From the NCBI GenBank assembly GCA_910585615.1, contig CAJUFO010000147.1:1-5543 (forward strand): 5,543 bases of DNA. Direction: 5' to 3'. The first letter of the stretch is position 1. The number at the start of each line of letters is the position of its first letter. Shown piece by piece: positions 1 through 5,543 of this stretch. A program made the translations under genes and the position numbers. Source of the stretch: an uncultured Acetatifactor sp. Its GTDB lineage: Bacteria; Bacillota; Clostridia; Lachnospirales; Lachnospiraceae. The notes under the pieces were generated by a model that saw only the letters and a program-made list of their open reading frames with translations, was not told the origin of the DNA and did no database searches.

Positions 1-483
1 GGCATTTTCTGTTATTTCTGTCAGAGACATTTGTAATTGATACACATTTTCTTCTCCATTCTTATTTTTTGTGATAAGCTCAAAATAGAGAACATTTTCC
101 AGACCATTTACATCATCTATTTTTATTCTCCTGATTGCGCTGTCTCCTGATATCTGTCCCAAATCGCCGGAAATTTTGACCATGCCTCCCGTCATATCTG
201 CCATGCTATTGGAAAGAATAATGTCTTTTTCACTGCCGGACATTGTGTAAAATGTGGTGGAATATGATGTAATATCAGAAGGAAAATCACCCGTTACTTT
301 CAAGTCGCCACCATCAAATATTTCCTCTGTGCCATTCAAAATAATCATGCCATTTGTGACTGCAAGCTGTTCATTCTCTCCACTAAAAGAATAAACTGTA
401 AGTTGTTCCTGTTCTGCTTTTCCGCATCCGGTTAATGCCATCATCAATATTGCTATATAAACGAACGGTTTTATCTTTATCAT
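1..483 (-). CDS. Uncharacterised secreted lipoprotein, 3' end cut by window
   Basis: This frame is open for 161 codons from ATG at 483 to the window edge, with no stop, so the C-terminus lies outside. The N-terminus is a short lipoprotein signal: Lys at residues 3 and 5, a hydrophobic core at residues 6-16, and the lipobox L17-T18-G19-C20. The mature protein should therefore be lipidated at Cys20 and anchored on the outer face of the membrane. The rest has no membrane segment and is rich in alternating polar/hydrophobic stretches, Gly, Ser and Thr, which suggests a beta-rich fold. I recognise no enzymatic motif and assign no function. GGAGGA at 493-498, nine bases before the ATG, supports this start; an ATG at 490 is in another frame. 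The gene is clearly more AT-rich than the exporter genes. No strong promoter of its own is visible, so it may be co-transcribed with the small ORF upstream. Coding status is secure; the role is unknown. Confidence 0.85.
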   Translation of the reverse strand, partial: MIKIKPFVYIAILMMALTGCGKAEQEQLTVYSFSGENEQLAVTNGMIILNGTEEIFDGGDLKVTGDFPSDITSYSTTFYTMSGSEKDIILSNSMADMTGGMVKISGDLGQISGDSAIRRIKIDDVNGLENVLYFELITKNKNGEENVYQLQMSLTEITENA

Positions 484-579
484 GTTCCATGCTCCTCCAT
501 CCTGATAACCCTTACATCCATATGATTCTTCCAAAAATCTTTTAACGCTTTCCGCGGCCCCCTTGCTGCAGGCACTTCC

Positions 580-756
580 CTACTCTCCAAAATAATACCC
601 TTCCATCCCTGTCAGCACGGGCATCTTCTTCCCGCATTCCGGACATACATAGGTGCCGAAATAATAGGCCAGGAGCTCTTTAGTAAGAAAGCCGGAAAGG
701 GAAAGCATGTACGCAAGCTTCCGCTTCCCCAGAATTGCAATCTTTTCCGGTTCCAT
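580..756 (-). CDS. Small hypothetical protein (58 aa) with a CPEC knuckle
   Basis: ATG at 756 opens 58 codons ending in TAG at 580-582. GGAGG at 765-769 lies eight bases before the ATG, and an extended -10 promoter lies about 30 bases further upstream, which together make translation believable. The protein starts MEPEKIAILGKRK, has a hydrophobic/aromatic middle (residues 16-36, with LLAYYFG) and then C38-P-E-C41-G-K-K, half of a zinc-ribbon-like metal site. No second Cys pair follows before the stop, so any zinc binding would need a partner or dimer. It could also be the surviving front half of a longer zinc-ribbon protein, because a -1 frame remains open after the stop. The middle is too short and interrupted to call a membrane helix firmly. 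I do not recognise the family. Two longer minus-strand ORFs crossing this region lack comparable ribosome sites and look like shadows. Confidence 0.5.
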   Translation of the reverse strand: MEPEKIAILGKRKLAYMLSLSGFLTKELLAYYFGTYVCPECGKKMPVLTGMEGYYFGE

Positions 757-791
757 ATTGCATTCCTCCCCAGATATCTGTTGCTACATAC

Positions 792-800
792 AGTATAGCA
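792..800 (-). promoter_or_regulatory. Extended -10 promoter for the small CPEC ORF
   Basis: On the minus strand the sequence reads TGCTATACT: a TG extension one base before TATACT, which matches five of six bases of TATAAT. No good -35 box stands at the usual distance, as is common for extended -10 promoters. Transcription would start near 785, giving a leader of roughly 28 bases that contains the ribosome site at 765-769. The element lies just downstream of the terminator that ends the kinase transcript, where a new promoter would be expected. The call is from sequence only. Confidence 0.5.
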
Positions 801-866
801 CATTTCCTTCTGCGTGGCGACATATATATGGCGAGACCAATGCACAGATTGCGGATATCTTTATCC

Positions 867-906
867 AAAAAAGCAGGACACCTTATATCATAAGATTTCC
901 TGCTTT
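867..906 (-). terminator. Intrinsic terminator after the kinase-like gene
   Basis: On the minus strand AAAGCAGGA (898-906) pairs perfectly with TCCTGCTTT (870-878). Inside the loop, CTTAT (890-894) pairs with ATAAG (882-886) around a three-base GAT turn. The outer stem runs straight into a six-T tract (867-872). The hairpin begins 65 bases after the TAG of the kinase-like gene and is oriented to stop its transcript. In the plus direction the stem is followed only by CAAT, so it would terminate poorly that way. Confidence 0.87.
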
Positions 907-971
907 CAATGCTCCGGTATCTGTCGGCTCAGGGCAGGCTGGCGTCATAGGTATTGGGGCAAGCGGATGGA

Positions 972-1586
972 CTATTGTTTTGTAGTCATAAGTGCCCTGA
1001 GCATGTCTGCGCAAGCGGCTATCCCCAGCTTCCCGCTGTCCAGGACAATGTCATAATTCTTAAGGTTATCCCACTTTTTCTCCGTGTTCGCGTAATAATA
1101 ATTGGCTCGTTTTTTGTCGAACTTCCGCCGGACGATGTCCATTTGGGATTCCGGAATCCTGTACTCATCCGCAATGCGCCGTCTCTTGGCCCCTTCGTCC
1201 GTACAGCGTATGAATACATTCATCACTCCTCTGTATTCCTTCAACGCTTCCGATGCGCAGTGTCCCAGGAAAACGGCCGGCCCATTCCCCGCAAGCCTTC
1301 TGATGACAGCCTGTTCCGCCACATAGATATGCCCCTCCGCGGTCAGCATATCGTTTTTGCCCGATGTAAACTGGGTCATCATATAGATCGAATACAGGAA
1401 GCTGTTGGTCACGGTCTCCTCATAGCGCTGAATCTTCTCTACAGGTATGTCCCTCTCCCTGGAAACTTCCTCCAGAATCTCCTGTCCATAACAGGGGATT
1501 CCAGTCTGCCCGGCCAGCAGACGGGCGATTTCCGTCCCGCCGCTGCCGTATTCCCTTTCTATTGTGATATATTTACACTTTTCCAT
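972..1586 (-). CDS. Cytidylate kinase-like family protein
   Basis: This 204-residue protein has the features of the cytidylate-kinase-like P-loop family (Pfam Cytidylate_kin2), a diverged relative of CMP kinase. Seen in sequence: an N-terminal beta strand ITIE followed by the glycine loop R11-E-Y-G-S-G-G-T-E-I20, which takes the place of a classical GKS/T Walker A; a central FLGHCA at 107-111; and the Arg/Lys-rich D157-KKRANYYYANTEKKW stretch (to 172), followed by YDIVLDSGKLG, typical of the LID and C-terminal part. The length is normal for the family. Substrate and activity are not established for most members, so nucleotide phosphorylation is inferred. Relatives I recall usually have GRC where this one has GHC at 108-110. 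No membrane segment or signal is seen, so it should be cytoplasmic. AGGAG at 1591-1595, four bases before the ATG, supports the start. It lies 120 bases after the exporter genes on the same strand, with no strong promoter between, so co-transcription is likely. Confidence 0.92.
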   Translation of the reverse strand: MEKCKYITIEREYGSGGTEIARLLAGQTGIPCYGQEILEEVSRERDIPVEKIQRYEETVTNSFLYSIYMMTQFTSGKNDMLTAEGHIYVAEQAVIRRLAGNGPAVFLGHCASEALKEYRGVMNVFIRCTDEGAKRRRIADEYRIPESQMDIVRRKFDKKRANYYYANTEKKWDNLKNYDIVLDSGKLGIAACADMLRALMTTKQ

Positions 1587-1607
1587 AACGCTCCTTTCGC
1601 GATTCCA

Positions 1608-1707
1608 TAAGTGCTACCGCAAGACAACCCCTTAGGTGCTGCCGGACAACAACCCCATAGGTGCCGTCGCAAGACAATCCCTTAGGTGCTGTCGCAAGTC
1701 AACACCT
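1608..1707. repeat. Four tandem 25-bp imperfect repeats
   Basis: Four head-to-tail units occupy 1608-1632, 1633-1657, 1658-1682 and 1683-1707. The plus-strand consensus is roughly TAGGTGCTGYCGCAAGACAA followed by CCCCT. By hand comparison, units 3 and 4 match at 21 of 25 positions, units 1 and 3 at 20 and units 2 and 4 at 18. The array fills nearly the whole gap between the second exporter gene and the kinase-like gene, and its last base is the final base of the exporter stop codon. Each unit tends to fold as an eight-base stem around an eight-base loop. The best is unit 4, where on the minus transcript AGGTGTTG pairs with CAGCACCT using one U-G wobble. No U-tract follows, so these are not standard terminators. 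Spacers like those of CRISPR arrays are absent. Confidence 0.9.
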
Positions 1708-3746
1708 TATGAGGCCTGTTCGAACTGGCTGTTGTATAGCTCCGCATAAAAACCTCCCTGGGCAAGAAGCCCCTCGTGACTGCCGCTCTCTATGATGTCC
1801 CCGTCCTTCAGGACAAGGATCAAATCCGCGTTTTTGATTGTGGAGAGCCTGTGGGCAATCACGAAAGAAGTACGGTTTTCCATCAACTTATCCATGGCTG
1901 ACTGAATCTGCTGTTCCGTGCGGGTATCCACGGACGAGGTGGCTTCGTCCAAGATCAGAATCGGCTTATCCGCAATCATGGCGCGGGCGATGGTAAGCTG
2001 CTGCTTCTGGCCCTGGGACAGGTTCACCTGGTCGTTCAGCACTGTGTCATACCCTTTTGGCAAGGTACGGATAAAATGATCCAGCCCCACAGCCTTACAG
2101 GCCGACCGCATTTTCTCTTCACTGGCATTTTCCGTACAGTAGATCAGGTTCTCCCGCACTGTCCCTTCAAAGAGCCAGGTGTCCTGTAGTACCATGCAGA
2201 ACTGAGAGTGCACCGCTTCCCTTGTCATTTTGCCGGTAGGCATCCCGTCGATTCGAATCTCCCCGCCCTGGATTTCATGGAACCGCATCAGGAGGTTCAC
2301 CATGGTGGTCTTCCCGGCCCCGGTGGGCCCTACTATGGCAACCTTCTGTCCCGGCTCCGCCACCGCGGAGAAGTCGTGAATGACCGTGACATCAGAATCC
2401 TCATAGCCGAACCGAACATGCTCGAACTCCACTTTACCCCTGATGTTGTCCAGCGTCTCTATTTTGCCGCTCTCATCCTCCATTTCCTCCGCTTCCAGGA
2501 ATTCGAACACCCGTTCTCCGGCCGCTCCCGCAGACTGCAGAGACTGAATCGCCTGGGCAATCTGTGACAACGGCTGCGTGAAATAACGGACATACATCAT
2601 GAATGCCACGATCACGCCAAAGGTGATCCTGCCGTTCAGCGCCATGGCACCGCCCACGACGCATACCGCAACATAGCCCAGGTTTCCGATGAATCCCATA
2701 ATCGGCATCATAAGGCCGGCCAGGCCCTGGGCCCTGAAACCGCTTTCACAGAGGTTGCGGTTCATAGTGTCAAAAGTCTCCTGTGCCTTCGCTTCCCCGT
2801 TGTAGGCTTTTACGACGGTATGGCCCGCGTAGATTTCCTCGATATGCCCGTTCAGCTCACCCAGATGCTTTTGCTGTCTGGTAAAGTATTTCTGGCTCTT
2901 TCCCATGATGGCCAGCATGATTGCGAATCCCAGCAGGCTGGATGCCACTGCTGCCAGAGTCATCCACCTGTCTGTGATCAGCATCATGAAGAGACTTCCG
3001 AAAAAGAGCACTGCCGCTGAAATCAGATTGCCGATGCTCTGATTGAGGGACTGGCCGATGGTGTCCACATCGTTGGTCACCCGTGACAGCACGTCTCCTG
3101 TGGTGGTGCGGTTATAGAACCACATGGGGAGACGGTTGATCTTGCCAGAGATGTCAGAGCGCATCTTTTGGGAGACCCGCTGGGTGACCGTGGCCATGAT
3201 GCATCCCTGAACTGCCGACAGAAGGTAGCTGAGCGCATAAAAGGCAATCAGAAGAAAGCCGATTTCAGCGACTTTGCCCATATCGATGGATGGCTTAATC
3301 AGATTATATACAGAATCCGGCAGCTCTTCCAGCACTCCCAGCGCGGCCTGCGCATCCTCCCCATCCTGTTCGGACAGAACATCCATCATGGCAAGCTGGT
3401 CTTGTACCGAAATCGTGACCCCGTCCACCACCACATCCGCGCCCTGAGAGGTCGCCGCGCTCTTGATGATTTCACCCAGTTTTTCCGTATCCGGCGCAAT
3501 CCCTTCTGTGACCACGTCCGTCATGCGGGACAGCTGATCCGGGCCCGCCAAAGTCAGCACCGTCCCCGCCGCCGCGCAGATCAGCGCAATCACGAACACA
3601 ACTTTGTATCTGCGGCAATAGCCCAGCAGTTTTTTCCATGTGCCGATCAAGTCCTTTGCCTTTTCCCCGCCTCTTCCGGGATGGCCTCCCGCCGGGCCCA
3701 TGGGCCTTCTCTTCATTTGGCCGGGTCTATATTCCTTATTTTCCAT
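1707..3746 (-). CDS. ABC exporter half-transporter, BmrD-like subunit (catalytic Walker B)
   Basis: This 679-residue protein is one half of a heterodimeric multidrug-type exporter: a membrane domain, then an ATPase. A basic, Gly/Pro-rich cytoplasmic tail (1-46) precedes TM1 (about 48-67). TM2 is about 160-180, with four more helices near 236-256, 262-281, 345-370 and 374-392. The TM1-TM2 loop is unusually long (about 80-158) and acidic, like the extracellular domain of Bacillus subtilis BmrD, whose length is also similar. ATPase motifs: A-loop Tyr448, Walker A GPTGAGKTT (473-481), Q-loop Gln521, signature LSQGQ (576-580, not LSGGQ), Walker B ILILDE with catalytic Glu601, and switch His632. 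The degenerate signature should face the defective site of the partner. The ATG at 3746 is chosen because AGGAGG at 3757-3762 precedes it and it overlaps the partner's TAA. A longer reading to 3929 would overlap the partner by 184 bases and encodes un-protein-like Arg/Gly-rich sequence. Substrate unknown. Confidence 0.97.
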   Translation of the reverse strand: MENKEYRPGQMKRRPMGPAGGHPGRGGEKAKDLIGTWKKLLGYCRRYKVVFVIALICAAAGTVLTLAGPDQLSRMTDVVTEGIAPDTEKLGEIIKSAATSQGADVVVDGVTISVQDQLAMMDVLSEQDGEDAQAALGVLEELPDSVYNLIKPSIDMGKVAEIGFLLIAFYALSYLLSAVQGCIMATVTQRVSQKMRSDISGKINRLPMWFYNRTTTGDVLSRVTNDVDTIGQSLNQSIGNLISAAVLFFGSLFMMLITDRWMTLAAVASSLLGFAIMLAIMGKSQKYFTRQQKHLGELNGHIEEIYAGHTVVKAYNGEAKAQETFDTMNRNLCESGFRAQGLAGLMMPIMGFIGNLGYVAVCVVGGAMALNGRITFGVIVAFMMYVRYFTQPLSQIAQAIQSLQSAGAAGERVFEFLEAEEMEDESGKIETLDNIRGKVEFEHVRFGYEDSDVTVIHDFSAVAEPGQKVAIVGPTGAGKTTMVNLLMRFHEIQGGEIRIDGMPTGKMTREAVHSQFCMVLQDTWLFEGTVRENLIYCTENASEEKMRSACKAVGLDHFIRTLPKGYDTVLNDQVNLSQGQKQQLTIARAMIADKPILILDEATSSVDTRTEQQIQSAMDKLMENRTSFVIAHRLSTIKNADLILVLKDGDIIESGSHEGLLAQGGFYAELYNSQFEQAS

Positions 3747-3762
3747 TATGCCAGTTCCTCCT
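3744..3762 (-). promoter_or_regulatory. TAATG coupling junction and ribosome site between the exporter genes
   Basis: AGGAGG (3757-3762) lies inside the last codons of the first exporter gene, ten bases before the ATG of the second. The stop TAA (3746-3748) shares one base with that ATG (3744-3746). A ribosome ending the first subunit can restart on the second, which would keep the two halves of the heterodimer at equal dose. This junction also fixes the start of the downstream protein. Confidence 0.8.
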
Positions 3763-5503
3763 TTGAAAGCTGTGACAGCGCAATCTGCTGATAGACCCCG
3801 CAATGTTCCATAAGCTCCTCGTGCCGCCCCATTCCGGCGATTCTGCCATCTTCCAGGACGATGATCCGATCCGCATCGCGAATGGTTCCGATTCTCTGGG
3901 CCACGATGATCCGGGTGGCGTCCCGGCATGTCTCATCCAGAGCCTTCCGCAGTACACGGTCTGTCTTGTAATCCAGGGCAGAGAAGGAATCGTCGAAAAT
4001 CAAGATCTCCGGTTTCCTGGCGATGGCCCGGGCAATGGACAGCCTCTGTTTCTGCCCGCCGGAGAAATTCGAGCCCCCCTGTGCCACATACCCGTCGTAC
4101 TTGTCCTCCGCTTTTTCCACAAAGTCACTTGCCTGTGCCGTGGCAATTGCCGATTTTATGTCCTCAAAAGAAATGTCTTCTTTTCCGCTGTCCCCGTATG
4201 CCACATTGGACTGTATGGTCCCGGTAAACAATATAGCTTTCTGGGAGACATAGCCGATTTTGCTCCGCAGGCTTTGCTGGGTATACTGCCGCACATCCAC
4301 GCCGTCCACCAGGATTTCCCCCTCAGTGGCGTCATAGAACCGGGGAATCAGGTTGATGACCGTGCTCTTGCCGCAGCCTGTGGCGCCGATCAGGGCCACT
4401 GTCTCTCCCTTCCTGGCCGTAAAGGTGATGTTCTTTACCGCACATTCTTCTGCGTCCGGATAGCGGAAGGACACGTTCTTAAATTCCACTTCCCCGGACA
4501 TCCCCTCTCTCCCTTCTGTCACCGCGCCGTCCACAATGGAGGGCTTCGTGTCGAGAACCTCTCCGATACGCTTTGCGGAGACCGATGCACGGGGCAGTAT
4601 CATGAAAATCATCACCAGCATCATGAAGGACATGACCACCTGAATCGCATACTGGGAGAATACCATCATATCGGAAAACAAAGCAATCTTGCCCGTCATG
4701 CCCGCTTCATTGATGAGCACCGCCCCAATCCAGTAGACCGCAAGGGAAAGGCCGCTCATGATGAGCTGTATGCTGGGCATCAGGAACGCCATGGAACGCT
4801 GGGCGAACAGGTTGGTTCCGGTCAGGGCCTGGTTCGCATTCTCGAATTTGTCCCTCTGATAGTTTTCCGCATTATAGGCCCTCACCACACGAAGTCCTGT
4901 GAGGTTTTCCCGGGTCACGCGGTTCAGGTCGTCAGTGAGCGCCTGCATCCGCTTGAACTTCGGCATCACAAGAACCAGGCAGATTCCCACCACAGCCAGC
5001 AGCACAAGTACGGCAATCCCTGTGGTGAGTGTCCACTGCCACTCTTTATCCGCAATCTTCCGAATCGCCCAGACTGCCGTAATGGGCGCTTTCACCAGCA
5101 TCTGAAGCCCCATTGCAATCAGCATCTGTATCTGGGTGATATCGTTGGTGGAGCGGGTGATGAGGCTGGCGGTGGAGAAATGTCCGATTTCCTCCATGGA
5201 AAAGGACTGCACCTTCCGGAACAGCTTCCCCCGCAGGATTCCTCCGAATGTGGTGGCGATTTTTGCGGCGCTGAGGGCGGTGACAACGGACGAAGCAAGG
5301 CTGCCAAATGCACAGAGGAGCATTTTCCCGCCCGCAGACAGGATTTTTCCCATAGTGCTCCCCTCCGTCTGTACCAGCATGGTGATCTCCGCCATGTACT
5401 CCGGCATGGTGAGCTCCAGCCACACCTGTACTACAATGAAGAATACTGACAGGAGGGCCAGCGCCCACTCCTCTTTTCGTAGGTTTTTGAATAGTTTCAA
5501 CAT
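3746..5503 (-). CDS. ABC exporter half-transporter, BmrC-like subunit (degenerate ATPase site)
   Basis: This 585-residue protein is the partner half-transporter, equal in length to B. subtilis BmrC and in the same gene order. Six membrane helices are visible near 13-31, 55-78, 128-148, 158-181, 238-262 and 275-302. The ATPase domain has A-loop Tyr348, Walker A GATGCGKST (373-381), Q-loop Gln421, an intact signature FSGGQ (480-484) and D-loop SALD (508-511). Two catalytic residues are altered: Walker B reads ILIFDD, with Asp505 replacing Glu, and the switch histidine is Gln536 (VAQR). The same substitutions mark the degenerate site of TM287/288 and BmrCD. With the second subunit, only the composite site using that partner's Walker motifs and this FSGGQ should hydrolyse ATP efficiently. 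The ATG at 5503 is preceded by AGGAG at 5514-5518, ten bases away. An ATG at 5507 is in another frame. Export of drugs or lipophilic compounds is inferred from the family; substrate unknown. Confidence 0.97.
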   Translation of the reverse strand: MLKLFKNLRKEEWALALLSVFFIVVQVWLELTMPEYMAEITMLVQTEGSTMGKILSAGGKMLLCAFGSLASSVVTALSAAKIATTFGGILRGKLFRKVQSFSMEEIGHFSTASLITRSTNDITQIQMLIAMGLQMLVKAPITAVWAIRKIADKEWQWTLTTGIAVLVLLAVVGICLVLVMPKFKRMQALTDDLNRVTRENLTGLRVVRAYNAENYQRDKFENANQALTGTNLFAQRSMAFLMPSIQLIMSGLSLAVYWIGAVLINEAGMTGKIALFSDMMVFSQYAIQVVMSFMMLVMIFMILPRASVSAKRIGEVLDTKPSIVDGAVTEGREGMSGEVEFKNVSFRYPDAEECAVKNITFTARKGETVALIGATGCGKSTVINLIPRFYDATEGEILVDGVDVRQYTQQSLRSKIGYVSQKAILFTGTIQSNVAYGDSGKEDISFEDIKSAIATAQASDFVEKAEDKYDGYVAQGGSNFSGGQKQRLSIARAIARKPEILIFDDSFSALDYKTDRVLRKALDETCRDATRIIVAQRIGTIRDADRIIVLEDGRIAGMGRHEELMEHCGVYQQIALSQLSKEELA

Positions 5504-5518
5504 GCATTCACCACTCCT

Positions 5519-5542
5519 TTATTTTGCTTTTTCATCATCCGA
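5519..5542 (-). CDS. Possible C-terminal end of an upstream gene
   Basis: At the window edge one minus-strand frame reads SDDEKAK and then TAA at 5519-5521, just before the ribosome site of the first exporter gene. A Lys/Glu-rich tail ending 15 bases before the next ATG is what a closely spaced operon partner would look like. Exporter pairs of this kind often follow a MarR-type regulator, but seven codons cannot identify the gene, and another frame is closed here by tandem TGA codons. Confidence 0.3.
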   Translation of the reverse strand, partial: SDDEKAK

Positions 5543-5543
5543 A

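Noticed and set aside
612..868. Two minus-strand ORFs of 77 and 62 codons
   Set aside because: They overlap the CPEC ORF in other frames, start inside or before its promoter, and lack convincing ribosome sites.
954..1610. 218-codon plus-strand ORF opposite the kinase-like gene
   Set aside because: The minus frame shows a coherent kinase-like protein with a ribosome site and terminator; the plus frame shows no domain and no good start signal.
1608..1707. CRISPR array
   Set aside because: Units are directly contiguous with no unique spacers, only four copies and internal divergence, and no cas genes are present.
3168..3791. 207-codon plus-strand ORF
   Set aside because: It is antisense to the N-terminal half of the second exporter gene, with an Arg/His-rich product and no ribosome site support.
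3747..3929. 61-codon N-terminal extension of the second exporter protein
   Set aside because: It lies wholly within the first exporter gene in another frame, and it adds Arg/Gly/His-rich sequence that does not belong to an ABC protein. The ATG at 3746 has a strong ribosome site and TAATG coupling.
3803..5449. 548-codon plus-strand ORF
   Set aside because: It is antisense to the first exporter gene across its full ATPase and membrane domains. Its product is His/Arg/Pro-rich with no recognisable fold, and the minus frame carries every expected ABC motif. It is a GC-driven shadow.

Overview
The window reads almost entirely from the minus strand, so its genes run from high to low coordinates. 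Codon usage, strong AGGAGG-type ribosome sites, the BmrCD-like exporter pair and the cytidylate-kinase-like protein all suggest a Gram-positive Clostridia genome, most likely Lachnospiraceae. That placement is an inference; no marker gene is present.

Layout in transcription order. At the right edge (5519-5542) there may be the last seven codons of an upstream gene. Next comes a two-gene ABC exporter operon: a 585-residue half-transporter (3746-5503) and a 679-residue half-transporter (1707-3746), joined by a one-base TAATG stop/start overlap. Their ATP sites are reciprocally asymmetric. The first subunit lacks the catalytic Glu and the switch His. The second has both, but carries a degenerate LSQGQ signature. 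This is the design of heterodimeric type IV exporters such as BmrCD and TM287/288. A 98-base gap holding four tandem 25-bp repeats (1608-1707) leads to a cytidylate-kinase-like gene (972-1586). A clear intrinsic terminator (867-906) follows and closes this block.

Past the terminator, an extended -10 promoter (about 792-800) and a good ribosome site precede a 58-codon ORF with one CPEC knuckle (580-756). Then comes the first 161 codons of a lipoprotein (1-483), which runs off the left edge. The lipoprotein gene is much more AT-rich (about 37% G+C by hand count) than the exporter genes (lines sampled at 48-68%), so it may have a separate origin.

Functionally, the exporter subunits should form one membrane heterodimer that pumps drugs or lipophilic compounds. 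The kinase-like protein may be co-transcribed with them, but its substrate is unknown. The least explained parts are the tandem repeat array after the exporter stop codon, and the small-ORF/lipoprotein junction, where a second reading frame stays open and meets the lipoprotein start through an ATGA overlap.
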